Of a stretch of 64,000 bases of DNA, positions 34,424 through 43,103 are shown piece after piece. Below the pieces are notes generated by a model, which saw only the letters and a list, made by a program, of their open reading frames with translations, made no database searches and had not been told where the DNA came from. Where the stretch lies: contig CANEDJ010000001.1 in NCBI GenBank assembly GCA_947426265.1, positions 1 through 64,000 of the forward strand, read 5' to 3'. How positions within the stretch are numbered: the stretch's first letter is position 1; each line of letters opens with the position of its first letter. The translations under genes and the position numbers were made by a program. The stretch comes from MGBC102946 sp022793145 (lineage in GTDB: Bacteria; Bacillota_I; Bacilli_A; RF39; UBA660).

Positions 34424-36418
34424 ATGAATAAAAAAGCTGTGAAAAGAGGGTTAGTACCATATTTGTTTTTATTTCTAGTCATAGCTAGTGTCATGTATTT
34501 TTTCAATATAATTAATCAAAAAGTAAATAATATTACGTATGATAAATTTATAGAAGCAGCAGAAAAGGGAGACGTAACAGAAATCAAGGTGATTCCTAGA
34601 AGTAGTGCTTATGTTTATGAGATTCGAGGAAAGCTGAAAGATTATAATGAAAATGAAACCTTTATATTAAAGCTGCCACTAGCAGAAGAATCAATGACAA
34701 AATTAATGGATTTAGAAGCAGAACATAAATTTAAGTTAGAGACAATCAGTGATCCTGATTCTAATAAAATTGTATTGTTCTTAATTAATATTGTGCCAAT
34801 GTTGATTTTATTAGGCGGAGCCTTTTTCATAATCACAAGACAAATGGGAAGTGCTAATAAATCAATGGATTTTGGAAAAAGTAGAGCACGGTTATCAGAA
34901 AATAATAAAAAAGTTACATTTAAAGATGTTGCTGGATTAGATGAAGAAAAAGAGGAAGTTGCAGAATTAATAGATTTCTTAAAAAGCCCTAAAAAATTTC
35001 AATCATTAGGTGCCAGAATTCCGAAGGGGGTTTTATTAGTGGGGCCTCCAGGAACAGGAAAGACTTTGTTAGCGCGTGCAGTAGCAGGAGAAGCAAATGT
35101 GCCATTTTACTATATTAGTGGTAGTGAATTTGTAGAATTATTTGTTGGTGTAGGAGCAAGTCGTGTAAGAGATATGTTTAAGCAGGCAAAACAAAGCGCT
35201 CCATGTTTAATTTTTATTGATGAAATAGATGCTGTAGGACGTCAAAGAGGTGCAGGATTAGGTGGCGGACATGATGAAAGAGAGCAAACCTTAAATCAGT
35301 TGTTAACGGAGATGGATGGTTTTGGAGCAAATGAAGGAATTATTATTATAGCAGCAACAAATCGCCCAGATGTTTTGGATCCAGCTTTACTTCGTCCTGG
35401 AAGATTTGATAGACAAGTGACAGTTAATCTGCCTGATATAAAAGGAAGAGAAGAAATATTGAAAGTTCATGCAAGAGGAAAAACGTTCAGTAAAGCAGTA
35501 GAACTTTCCAATATTGCCAAAAGAACAGTTGGATTTAGTGGAGCTGATTTAGAAAATTTACTAAATGAAGCAGCTTTGCTTGCAGTTAGAAGAAATAAAA
35601 AAGCAATTAGTATGACAGAAATTGATGAAGCTCATGACCGTGTATTGATGGGACCAGCTAAAAAAAGTCATAAATATACAGAGCATGAAAAGAAAGTGGT
35701 TGCTTACCATGAAGCAGGGCATGCCGTTTTAGGATTATGCTTAGATGGAGCAAATGAAGTTCAGAAAATAACGATTGTTCCACGTGGATCAGCAGGTGGA
35801 TATAATTTAATGTTACCAAAAGAAGAAACTTATTTACAAACCAAGAGTGAGTTATTAGGAATGATTAGTGGACTACTTGGAGGGCGTGTAGCAGAAGAAT
35901 TTATTTTTCATGAAGTGACTACTGGGGCACATAATGATTTTGAAAAAGCGACAAAAATTGCTCGTGCTATGGTAACAGAATATGGTATGAGTGAATTAGG
36001 ACCAGTTCAATTCGAGCATCAAGAATCTAGTGTCTTTTTGGGAAGGGATTATAATAAAAGTAAGAATTTCTCAAGTCAAGTTGCATTTGAAATTGATCAA
36101 GAACAGAGAAAGATTATTCATGAATGTTATGAAAAAGCAAAATCTGTTATTTATGAAAATAAAAAGCTATTAGATTTAATAGCAACAACATTGTTAGAAT
36201 ATGAAACAATAACAAAAGAACAAATTGAATATCTTGTAAAAAATGGCTGTATGCCTGATGATGATAAAGAAATAGATGAAAGTGAATTTAAAGAAGCTAG
36301 TCTGAAAGATTTATCGTTAAAAGAATTACAAGAAATAGCAAAAGAAAAAGGACTTGAAGACATAGATAATTTAACAAAAGAAGAATTAGCAGAAAAGTTA
36401 GAAGGATTAGAAAAATAA
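34424..36418 (+). CDS. ftsH: ATP-dependent zinc metalloprotease FtsH
   Basis: FtsH is a membrane-anchored AAA+ protease for quality control. The 664-aa protein has two membrane segments (about 10-28 and 122-143). Walker A GPPGTGKT is near residue 207, Walker B is FIDEIDAVG near 263, with the second region of homology following. The zinc site HEAGH is near residue 429. The C-terminus after about residue 610 is acidic and ends with a helical segment (LKELQEIAKEKGLEDIDN, then LTKEELAEKLEGLEK) that resembles Rho-N/SAP-type motifs. AGGAGGG precedes the ATG. Confidence 0.97.
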   Translation: MNKKAVKRGLVPYLFLFLVIASVMYFFNIINQKVNNITYDKFIEAAEKGDVTEIKVIPRSSAYVYEIRGKLKDYNENETFILKLPLAEESMTKLMDLEAEHKFKLETISDPDSNKIVLFLINIVPMLILLGGAFFIITRQMGSANKSMDFGKSRARLSENNKKVTFKDVAGLDEEKEEVAELIDFLKSPKKFQSLGARIPKGVLLVGPPGTGKTLLARAVAGEANVPFYYISGSEFVELFVGVGASRVRDMFKQAKQSAPCLIFIDEIDAVGRQRGAGLGGGHDEREQTLNQLLTEMDGFGANEGIIIIAATNRPDVLDPALLRPGRFDRQVTVNLPDIKGREEILKVHARGKTFSKAVELSNIAKRTVGFSGADLENLLNEAALLAVRRNKKAISMTEIDEAHDRVLMGPAKKSHKYTEHEKKVVAYHEAGHAVLGLCLDGANEVQKITIVPRGSAGGYNLMLPKEETYLQTKSELLGMISGLLGGRVAEEFIFHEVTTGAHNDFEKATKIARAMVTEYGMSELGPVQFEHQESSVFLGRDYNKSKNFSSQVAFEIDQEQRKIIHECYEKAKSVIYENKKLLDLIATTLLEYETITKEQIEYLVKNGCMPDDDKEIDESEFKEASLKDLSLKELQEIAKEKGLEDIDNLTKEELAEKLEGLEK

Positions 36419-36625
36419 TCTTTCTTTTTTTTATAAAAATAATAACAGAAAGATTTAATAATTTATTGAATTATATTGTTTAAAAAAGAAGAGATAATGT
36501 GTATAAATAAAGGTATCAATAAGTTTGGGAAATATCTTTTTAGATTTTTCAAAAATTAAGATAGCTATCGATAAATATTTATGATAAAATATGATATAGA
36601 ACGTAATTAGGAAATGGTGATGTAA
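36419..36625. other. ftsH-parA intergenic region with long-loop hairpin and candidate promoter
   Basis: A 9-bp inverted repeat (36417-36425 with 36447-36455) has a 21-nt loop and its T-run inside the loop, so it is not a standard terminator. Two TG-A-TAAAAT/TATAGA elements (around 36582-36599) could be the parA promoter. A 10-bp palindrome GATAGCTATC lies around 36560-36569. Confidence 0.4.
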
Positions 36626-37411
36626 ATGGGAAAAATAATAGCCTTAGTTAATCAAAAAGGAGGCGTAGGAAAAACAACTTCAAGTATTAATTTAGCAGCC
36701 TCTTTAGGTGCTTTAAGAGAAAAGGTATTATTAGTTGATTTAGATCCCCAAGGAAATGCAACAACTGGGGTCGGAATTGATAAGGGAGAAGTAAAGAAAA
36801 ATGTTTATAATCTAATGATAGATGATGCAGAATTAAATGAAGTAATCATTAAAACGAAATTTAAAAATCTTTATATTATCCCATCTAATATTGTATTAGC
36901 AGGAGCCAATCCAGAACTATTACAAAGAAGTATAGTAGAACCAGGATTTCAAAAAAATGCGCAATTGAAAAAATATTTAGATGAGGCAAAATCTATGTTT
37001 GATTATGTTATTATTGACTGTCCACCATCTTTAGAAACCTTGACATTAAATGCTTTGACTGCTTCAGACTCAGTTATAATTCCTGTACAGTGTGAATTTT
37101 TTGCCCTAGAGGGAATTATGCAGTTATTAAATACAATTATGCTAGCACAAAAAAATCTGAATCCAACATTGGATATAGAAGGCGTATTATTAACTATGTT
37201 AGACAATCGTACTAATTTAGGATTAGAAGTAGTAGAGGATATCAAAAGCTATTTTAAAGAACGAGTTTATGATACTATTATTCCTAGACTAGTTCGTTTA
37301 TCAGAAGCTCCAAGTCATGGGAAACCAATTATTGCTTATGATCCAAATAGTCGAGGAACAGAAGCATATCTTAATTTAGCAAAGGAGGTATTAGAAAGAA
37401 ATGGAAAATAG
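36626..37411 (+). CDS. parA: Chromosome partitioning ATPase ParA/Soj
   Basis: ParA (Soj) is a deviant Walker-A ATPase that acts with ParB in origin segregation and, in B. subtilis, controls DnaA. The 261-aa protein has KGGVGKTTSSINLAASLG near residue 10, DLDPQGNATTG near 38, and IIDCPPSLETLTLNAL near 129. It overlaps parB by 11 bp. The likely centromere sites are the three parS copies 23 kb upstream, near gyrA. Confidence 0.95.
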   Translation: MGKIIALVNQKGGVGKTTSSINLAASLGALREKVLLVDLDPQGNATTGVGIDKGEVKKNVYNLMIDDAELNEVIIKTKFKNLYIIPSNIVLAGANPELLQRSIVEPGFQKNAQLKKYLDEAKSMFDYVIIDCPPSLETLTLNALTASDSVIIPVQCEFFALEGIMQLLNTIMLAQKNLNPTLDIEGVLLTMLDNRTNLGLEVVEDIKSYFKERVYDTIIPRLVRLSEAPSHGKPIIAYDPNSRGTEAYLNLAKEVLERNGK

Positions 37412-38276
37412 AAGAGCATTGGGTAGAGGTCTTGAACAACTTTTCAATAGTGATAATTTAGATATTGAAAGTATGGAAAGACAAATTTATGAGACAACTT
37501 CAAAAGAAGAAATTATGGAACTTGATATTTCTGAACTTCGTCCAAATCCATATCAGCCTCGTAAAGTATTTAAAGATGAAAGTTTAGCAGAACTTGCTAA
37601 TTCAATTAAAGAACATGGTGTGTTCCAACCTATTATTGTTAAAAAAAGCATTAAAGGTTATGAAATCGTAGCTGGAGAAAGAAGATATCGTGCTAGCAAA
37701 ATGGCTGGATTAGATAAAATTCCAGCAATCATTAGACAATTTACAGATGAGCAAATGATGGAAATAGCTCTTTTAGAAAATCTACAAAGAGAAAATTTAA
37801 GTGCGATAGAGGAAGCTGAAGCATATAGAAGAATGATAGAAAGCTTAGATATTACGCAAGAAGAATTATCAAGAAGAATAGGAAAAAGTAGAAGCCATAT
37901 TACAAATATCTTAGGATTATTAAGATTACCAAAAGAAGTTCAAACAGAAGTAGCGAATGGAACGATTAGTATGGGACATGCTAGAGTATTAAGTAAATTA
38001 GAATCTGAGGAACGAATTATTGAACTTGCGCACCAAATTATTGAAGAAAAATTGCCAGTTCGAGAAATAGAATCAATAGCTTCAGATAAGAGTGTAGAAA
38101 AAAAAGTAAAAATTCATAGGCAAAAAGAAAGTAATAATGACTATAAATATGTAGAAGATTTATTGAGAGAAAAATTAGATACAAAAGTAAAAATAAAAGA
38201 TAAAAAAGTAGAAATACATTTTAGTAACGTTGCAGATTTGAATAGAATTTTAGAAATTTTAAATGTAAAGGAGTAA
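37401..38276 (+). CDS. parB: Chromosome partitioning protein ParB/Spo0J
   Basis: ParB is a CTP-dependent DNA-sliding clamp that loads at parS. The 291-aa protein has the N-terminal ALGRGLEQLF, the PYQPRK box and the CTP-binding GERRYRASKMAGL near residue 93. A helix-turn-helix LSRRIGKSRSHITNILGLLR lies around residue 156, followed by a C-terminal dimerisation domain. The HTH closely resembles Spo0J, which fits the B. subtilis-like parS sequences in this window. Only one ParB-family protein is seen here (no separate Noc). Confidence 0.95.
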   Translation: MENRRALGRGLEQLFNSDNLDIESMERQIYETTSKEEIMELDISELRPNPYQPRKVFKDESLAELANSIKEHGVFQPIIVKKSIKGYEIVAGERRYRASKMAGLDKIPAIIRQFTDEQMMEIALLENLQRENLSAIEEAEAYRRMIESLDITQEELSRRIGKSRSHITNILGLLRLPKEVQTEVANGTISMGHARVLSKLESEERIIELAHQIIEEKLPVREIESIASDKSVEKKVKIHRQKESNNDYKYVEDLLREKLDTKVKIKDKKVEIHFSNVADLNRILEILNVKE

Positions 38277-38279
38277 TGT

Positions 38280-39086
38280 ATGGAAACTTTAAAAGAGGCT
38301 CTATTGATCAAAGAAGTTATAGAACCTTCATTAATTATTCTTTGTAGTGTTCTAATTTATATATTTATTGGAAAAATAATAAAGCGTTTTTCTAAAATGC
38401 CAGTGAAGCGATTGGATCACAAAAAACGACAAACCATATTGACCGTATTGAAAAGTATTATAAAATATATTATTTTATCAATTGATATTCTATTAATATT
38501 AAATGTGTATGGGATTGATACAAAAGCTATATTAGCCTCATTTGGGGTAATAGGAGCAGTATTAGGACTTGCTATGCAAGATCTATTAAAAGATATTATT
38601 GCAGGTATTTCTATTTTATTTGAAGACCAATTCCGGGTAGGAGATTGGATTGAAGTGGGTGGCTTTAAAGGAGAAGTTATTTCTTTAGGTCTAAAAACCA
38701 CAAGAATAAAAGCATATACAGGGGAAACAAAGATTATTTCTAATCGAACATTAACAGAAGTAACTAATTTTAATATGCATAGTTCTATGGCGATTGTTGA
38801 TGTACAAGTAGCTTATGAATCTAATCTTCAGAAAGTTGAAAAAGTATTATCTACTGTTTGTGTAGAGGAACAAGAGAAAATTCCTATGTTAAAAGGGAAA
38901 ATAGAATTGTTAGGAGTCCAATCTTTAGGAGAAAATGGAATAGTATATCGAATTGTTGCTCCTTGTAAAGCAATGGAACAATATGGTGTAGAGAGATTGC
39001 TTAGAAAGGCAATAAAACTAGCATTGGATAAGAATCATATTATAATTCCTTATCTACAGGTGGTGATACATAATGAAAGAATATAA
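38280..39086 (+). CDS. Small-conductance mechanosensitive channel (MscS family)
   Basis: A 268-aa MscS-type channel with three membrane segments (starting near residues 14, 57 and 83). The pore-lining TM3 and the signature GLAMQDLLKDIIAGI, then FEDQFRVGDWIEVGGFKGEV, lie near residues 98-125. A C-terminal cytoplasmic cage follows. It protects against osmotic down-shock. It starts 3 bp after parB and overlaps the DUF951 gene by 14 bp, the same neighbourhood seen in several Firmicutes. Confidence 0.92.
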   Translation: METLKEALLIKEVIEPSLIILCSVLIYIFIGKIIKRFSKMPVKRLDHKKRQTILTVLKSIIKYIILSIDILLILNVYGIDTKAILASFGVIGAVLGLAMQDLLKDIIAGISILFEDQFRVGDWIEVGGFKGEVISLGLKTTRIKAYTGETKIISNRTLTEVTNFNMHSSMAIVDVQVAYESNLQKVEKVLSTVCVEEQEKIPMLKGKIELLGVQSLGENGIVYRIVAPCKAMEQYGVERLLRKAIKLALDKNHIIIPYLQVVIHNERI

Positions 39087-39255
39087 AGTAGGAAGTATTG
39101 TAATTATGAAAAAAGGTCATCCATGTGGTACCAACGAATGGGAAATTACTAGAGTTGGCGCTGATATTAAAATAAAATGTAATGGATGTGGAAGATGCAT
39201 TATGCTTCCAAGAATAGAATTTAATAAAAAAATGAAAAAAGTAGTCAGTGAGTAG
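39073..39255 (+). CDS. DUF951 family protein
   Basis: A 60-aa protein with KVGSIVIMKKGHPCGTNEWE and a downstream KCNGCGRCIMLPR, giving three Cys residues likely in a metal-binding or redox site. This matches DUF951, often found beside mscS and ychF. Function is unknown; a nucleic-acid role has been suggested only by context. It overlaps the mscS end by 14 bp, suggesting coupling. Confidence 0.85.
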   Translation: MKEYKVGSIVIMKKGHPCGTNEWEITRVGADIKIKCNGCGRCIMLPRIEFNKKMKKVVSE

Positions 39256-39263
39256 GAGGAACT

Positions 39264-40778
39264 ATGAAGAAAAAAAATAAAAAGAAATTTATGCTAGGGC
39301 CAGTAATAACGATCATTTTATTAACTTTTTTAATTATGTTTTTAAGCTCTATCTTTGCTATTGTAGGAATACAAGGTCATAAAACAGCTATTGTAAATGG
39401 GACTTTAGAATCTTCTCTTGTAACTGTAAAAAATATTTTTACAGTAGAAGGAATAAAATATATTTTTAGCAATATTGTTATTAATTTTCGTTCCTTTGAA
39501 CCACTAGTACTCATTATTATGTCTTTTATTGCAGTTGGTATTGGAGATTCAAGTGGGTTATTCAAAGCTATTTTTTCGCCTTTTAAAAAATTAAATGCAA
39601 CAACAACAACTTTTATAATTTTTTTGCTTGGTATAATTTCTTCTATTATTGGAGAATATAGTTATATTATTTTAATTCCTTTAGTAAGTGCCATGTACAA
39701 GTATTTAGGGAAGAATCAAATGCTTGGAGTGTTAACTATATTTTTAGGAATTACATTAGGATATGGTACAGGAATTTATTATAATTTTAATGCTTATCAA
39801 TTAGGCCAATTAACACAAGCAGCAGCAACAATCGATGTAGACAAAAATTATCAATTTCAATTATTATCAAATATTTATATTATGTTAGCAAGTACAATTA
39901 TTTTGGCTTTTGTTGGTAGTTTATTAATTCATAAATTTCTAGAGCCAAAATTTAAGAAGCCAATGGAGGAAGATGATGATTTGATCATATCAAAAAAAGC
40001 TTTAATGGCAAGCAACTTTCTTTTCTTTCTCATGATTGCCATAAGCATATATATGATAATTCCAGGATTTCCTGGATCAGGATTATTATTAGATAACACA
40101 CAGGAAACTTATATAGCAAAATTATTTAGTGAAACTGCACCGTTTAGAGATGGTATCATGTTTATATTTTTAATCATTGCAATGCTCTGTGGTGGAGTAT
40201 ATGGATATTTTTCTGGAAATATTAAAAATACTCATGAATACAGTTTTAACTTGTCAAAAAGTTTTGATAATATTGGATATGTATTTGTATTAATGTTTTT
40301 TACATCCGTAATGACAGGTATATTAGAATGGACAAATTTAGGAGAAGTGATTGCAACAAATATTATAGAGGTATTAAGTTCTTTTCAGTTCTCTGGAATT
40401 CCCTTGATTATTAGTTTTATGATAGCAATTATATTAATGAGTATCTTAATTCCATCCAATGTTACAAAATGGAGTTTGGCATCGCCTATTATTATTCCAC
40501 TGTTCATGAGAGCGAATATTACTCCAGATTTTACTCAATTTATATTTAAAGTATCTGATGGAATAGGAAAAGCAATGACACCATTATTTATTTATTTCAT
40601 TGTTATGATTGCTTTTTTACAAAAAGATAATAAAACAAGTGAAGAAGTAACAATATTTGGAACTATGAAATTGATCATGCCTATTACATTAATGATAACA
40701 GGTTTATGGATTTTGATTCTAATATGTTGGTATATGGCAGGCTTACCACTAGGAATAAGTGGCTATTCAACACTTTAA
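39264..40778 (+). CDS. AbgT-type (p-aminobenzoyl-glutamate transporter family) permease
   Basis: A 504-aa polytopic membrane protein with about eleven hydrophobic segments. The N-terminal MKKKNKKKF is basic. The stretch SFIAVGIGDSSGLFKAI near residue 92 and the late IPSNVTKWSLASPIIIPLF near residue 393 resemble AbgT-family motifs (GxGxAE/DxSGL and the NPS-like hairpin). Members import p-aminobenzoyl-glutamate or export sulfonamides. Substrate cannot be assigned here. An AGGAGGA ribosome binding site precedes it. The last gene before a terminator; a YfcC-like transporter is the alternative. Confidence 0.7.
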   Translation: MKKKNKKKFMLGPVITIILLTFLIMFLSSIFAIVGIQGHKTAIVNGTLESSLVTVKNIFTVEGIKYIFSNIVINFRSFEPLVLIIMSFIAVGIGDSSGLFKAIFSPFKKLNATTTTFIIFLLGIISSIIGEYSYIILIPLVSAMYKYLGKNQMLGVLTIFLGITLGYGTGIYYNFNAYQLGQLTQAAATIDVDKNYQFQLLSNIYIMLASTIILAFVGSLLIHKFLEPKFKKPMEEDDDLIISKKALMASNFLFFLMIAISIYMIIPGFPGSGLLLDNTQETYIAKLFSETAPFRDGIMFIFLIIAMLCGGVYGYFSGNIKNTHEYSFNLSKSFDNIGYVFVLMFFTSVMTGILEWTNLGEVIATNIIEVLSSFQFSGIPLIISFMIAIILMSILIPSNVTKWSLASPIIIPLFMRANITPDFTQFIFKVSDGIGKAMTPLFIYFIVMIAFLQKDNKTSEEVTIFGTMKLIMPITLMITGLWILILICWYMAGLPLGISGYSTL

Positions 40779-40804
40779 TCAGTTCAATATGAGCTGATTT
40801 TTCT
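40777..40804 (+). terminator. Rho-independent terminator after the AbgT-type gene
   Basis: AATCAGTTC (40777-40785) pairs with GAGCTGATT (40791-40799), one G-U, followed by T-rich sequence. It begins at the stop codon. Confidence 0.85.
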
Positions 40805-40832
40805 TTGATAATAAAGTAATATATAGTATAAT
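40805..40832 (+). promoter_or_regulatory. Promoter for ychF
   Basis: TTGATA (40805-40810), 16-bp spacer, TATAAT (40827-40832), 25 bp upstream of the ychF ATG and just after a terminator. Confidence 0.65.
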
Positions 40833-40856
40833 AGTTTGTAGGAAAGAGGTATAAAT

Positions 40857-41957
40857 ATGAGTTTAACAGCAGGAATTGTAGGATTACCAAATGTAGGAAA
40901 ATCAACTTTATTTAATGCAATTACAAAAAAGAACATTTTAGCGGCTAACTATCCATTTGCGACAATTGATCCAAACGTTGGCGTTGTGACAGTCCCAGAT
41001 ACACGATTAGAATTTCTTCAAAATCTATATGTGCCTGATAGCTTGGTTCCAACAGCTTTTGAATTTACAGATATAGCAGGGTTAGTAAAGGGAGCTTCGA
41101 ATGGAGAAGGATTAGGTAACAAATTTTTATCTCATATTAGAGAGGTAGATGCTATTGTAGAAGTTGTGAGATGTTTTAGTGATTCCAATATTATTCATGT
41201 TGAAAATAGTGTAGATCCGATTCGCGATATTGAAATTATTAATGTAGAACTTTTGCTTGCAGATTTAGAAGTAATAGATAATCGAATTGGAAGAATAGGA
41301 AAAAAAGCAGGCATGTCAAAAGATAAGGAAACGATTGCAGAATATAATTTATTAAATAGAATAAAAGAACAATTGGAAAAGAATGAACCAGTTCGAAAAA
41401 TGGAATTTACAGAAGAAGAAAATAAAATTTTAAGACCATTTAATTTATTGACTGGAAAACCAATCATTTATATGGCAAACATTAGTGAAAAAGATTTAGC
41501 TGCAGAAGATAATGAATATGTAAAACAGGTAAAAGAATATGCAAGAAAAGAAGGATCTGAAGTTATTACAGTAAGTGCTAAAGTAGAATCTGAATTAAGC
41601 GAATTGGAAGAAGAAGAAAAAAAAGAATTCCTAAAAGAATTAGGAATAGAGGAAAGTGGTCTAGATCAACTTATTAAAGCTACTTATTCTTTATTAGGTT
41701 TAGCTACGTATTTTACAGCAGGAAGTGATGAATGTAGAGCTTGGACTTTTAAAAAAGGAATGAAAGCACCAGAGTGTGCGGGAATTATTCACAGTGATTT
41801 TGAGCGAGGCTTTATTAGAGCTGAAATTATGAGCTATGAAGACTTAAAAGCATGTGGAAGTGAAAAAGCGGTAAGAGAAGCAGGGAAGATGCGTTTAGAG
41901 GGCAAGGAATATATAATGCAAGATGGAGATATCTGCCATTTTAGATTTAATGTATAA
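40857..41957 (+). CDS. ychF: Redox-regulated ATPase YchF (OLA1 family)
   Basis: YchF is a TRAFAC P-loop protein that prefers ATP, binds ribosomes and affects stress responses. The 366-aa length is normal. P-loop GLPNVGKSTLFNAITK is near residue 8, the G3-like DIAGLVKGA near 68, and the altered G4-like MANISE near 204. The C-terminal TGS domain ends with the conserved EGKEYIMQDGDICHFRFNV. It is followed by the rpsF-ssb-rpsR operon, as in B. subtilis. Confidence 0.97.
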   Translation: MSLTAGIVGLPNVGKSTLFNAITKKNILAANYPFATIDPNVGVVTVPDTRLEFLQNLYVPDSLVPTAFEFTDIAGLVKGASNGEGLGNKFLSHIREVDAIVEVVRCFSDSNIIHVENSVDPIRDIEIINVELLLADLEVIDNRIGRIGKKAGMSKDKETIAEYNLLNRIKEQLEKNEPVRKMEFTEEENKILRPFNLLTGKPIIYMANISEKDLAAEDNEYVKQVKEYARKEGSEVITVSAKVESELSELEEEEKKEFLKELGIEESGLDQLIKATYSLLGLATYFTAGSDECRAWTFKKGMKAPECAGIIHSDFERGFIRAEIMSYEDLKACGSEKAVREAGKMRLEGKEYIMQDGDICHFRFNV

Positions 41958-41986
41958 GAAGTTTTCATTTAGAAGCTTCTTTTTTC
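41957..41986 (+). terminator. Rho-independent terminator after ychF
   Basis: An AAGAAG.../...CTTCTT hairpin of about 10 bp with G-U pairs, followed by TTTTTT, directly after the stop. Confidence 0.8.
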
Positions 41987-42005
41987 ATAGAATAAAAGTG
42001 AAGTC

Positions 42006-42034
42006 TTTACAAATGTGTTCCTTTTTGTTATAAT
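42006..42034 (+). promoter_or_regulatory. SigA-type promoter for rpsF-ssb-rpsR
   Basis: TTTACA (42006-42011), 17-bp spacer, TATAAT (42029-42034). Confidence 0.75.
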
Positions 42035-42039
42035 CTATA

Positions 42040-42100
42040 GCGAGTATTAATTTACTCCTTGCTTTATTAAAAGCCAATAGACCATAAGGAGGTGTGGAAA
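42040..42100 (+). promoter_or_regulatory. Possible S6:S18 autoregulatory leader
   Basis: The predicted 5' leader of about 60 nt (GCGAGTA...TACTCCTTGC... ) can form a short stem (GCGAGTA with TACTCCTTGC region) before the strong ribosome binding site AAGGAGGTG. Bacterial rpsF leaders often bind the S6:S18 complex. I could not match the full consensus, so this is tentative. Confidence 0.35.
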
Positions 42101-42391
42101 ATGAGAAACTATGAAATTATGTTTATTGTTAGACCAACATTAGGAGAAGATGAAATTAAGAAAGTTGTAGAAAACTTTGCTAGTATTTTGACTTCTAATG
42201 GAGCTAAAGTTATTGAAACAAAAGAAATGGGTCAACGTGAATTAGCTTATGAAATCAAAAATTTTAAAAGCGGTTACTACTTTGTTTTTGATGTAGAAGC
42301 AAATGATGATAAAGCGATTAAAGAATTTGATCGTTTATCACTTATCAGCAATGATATTGTTCGTCATTTGATTACAAAAATTGAAAAGTAG
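42101..42391 (+). CDS. rpsF: 30S ribosomal protein S6
   Basis: S6 binds the platform of the 30S subunit together with S18. The ATG at 42101 follows AAGGAGGTG (96 aa) and gives MRNYEIMFIVRPTLGEDEI. The core QRELAYEIKNFKSGYYFV and the C-terminal DIVRHLITKIEK are typical. There is a 14-bp gap to ssb. Confidence 0.97.
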   Translation: MRNYEIMFIVRPTLGEDEIKKVVENFASILTSNGAKVIETKEMGQRELAYEIKNFKSGYYFVFDVEANDDKAIKEFDRLSLISNDIVRHLITKIEK

Positions 42392-42405
42392 AAAAGAGGT
42401 ATTAT

Positions 42406-42870
42406 ATGAATCGTGTTGTACTTATCGGAAGATTAACAGGAAAGCCAGAATTACGTTATACAGGATCAAATTTACCTTATGCACGTTTTTCGTTAGCTGT
42501 TAATAGAAGTTTTAGTAATGCGCAAGGTCAAAGAGATACAGACTTTATCAATATTATCGTTTGGAGAAAGCAAGCAGAAAATGTGTGCAATTTCTTGGAC
42601 AAAGGAAGTCTTGTATCTGTAGAAGGTAGAATACAAACAGGAAGTTATGATGATAAAGATGGAAATAAGCGTTATACAACAGATGTTGTAGCAGATGCTG
42701 TTCAATTTTTAGAGTCAAAATCACAAAGTCAAAATAGGAGTTCAAATAGTTCAAATGAACCAACTCCATATGACTATCAAAGCGAGCCAATGAATGATAT
42801 CAATATAGATAATGATCCATTTGCAGACTTTGGAGATAGTGTTTCAATTGATGATAACTTCTTAGACTAA
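42406..42870 (+). CDS. ssb: Single-stranded DNA-binding protein
   Basis: SSB coats single-stranded DNA in replication and repair. The 154-aa protein has an OB-fold of about 105 residues beginning MNRVVLIGRLTGKPELRYT, with the aromatic segment DTDFINIIVWRKQAENVC. A Ser/Asn/Gln-rich linker follows and the tail ends GDSVSIDDNFLD. The family tip is normally acidic plus Pro-Phe (DDDLPF), which recruits partners; here Phe is third from the end and Pro is missing. Position between rpsF and rpsR is standard. Confidence 0.96.
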   Translation: MNRVVLIGRLTGKPELRYTGSNLPYARFSLAVNRSFSNAQGQRDTDFINIIVWRKQAENVCNFLDKGSLVSVEGRIQTGSYDDKDGNKRYTTDVVADAVQFLESKSQSQNRSSNSSNEPTPYDYQSEPMNDINIDNDPFADFGDSVSIDDNFLD

Positions 42871-42884
42871 AAGGAGGAAAAAAC

Positions 42885-43103
42885 ATGGCTGAATTTTATA
42901 GAAAAAAGAAAAAGATCTGTCAAATGTGTGCTGGAAAAAGCGTAGATTATAAAGATGCAGAAATTATAAAAAAATATATTAGTAATGATAAAGGCAAAAT
43001 ATTACCAAGAAGAATTACAGGAGCATGCGCAAAACATCAAAGACATATTGCTAATGAAGTTAAAAAAGCACGTTTTATGGGTTTAATACCTTTTGTAAAA
43101 TAG
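42885..43103 (+). CDS. rpsR: 30S ribosomal protein S18
   Basis: The 72-aa S18 has the core DYKDAEIIKKYISNDKGKIL and PRRITGACAKHQR, and ends FMGLIPFVK. Several Cys residues near the N-terminus (KICQMCAGK plus GACAKH) match the zinc-binding form of S18. AGGAGGA precedes the ATG. It is the last gene of the rpsF operon. Confidence 0.97.
   Translation: MAEFYRKKKKICQMCAGKSVDYKDAEIIKKYISNDKGKILPRRITGACAKHQRHIANEVKKARFMGLIPFVK

Noticed and set aside
36417..36455. Hairpin after ftsH as a terminator
   Set aside because: The T-run lies inside the 21-nt loop and no T-run follows the stem, so it is not a standard terminator.
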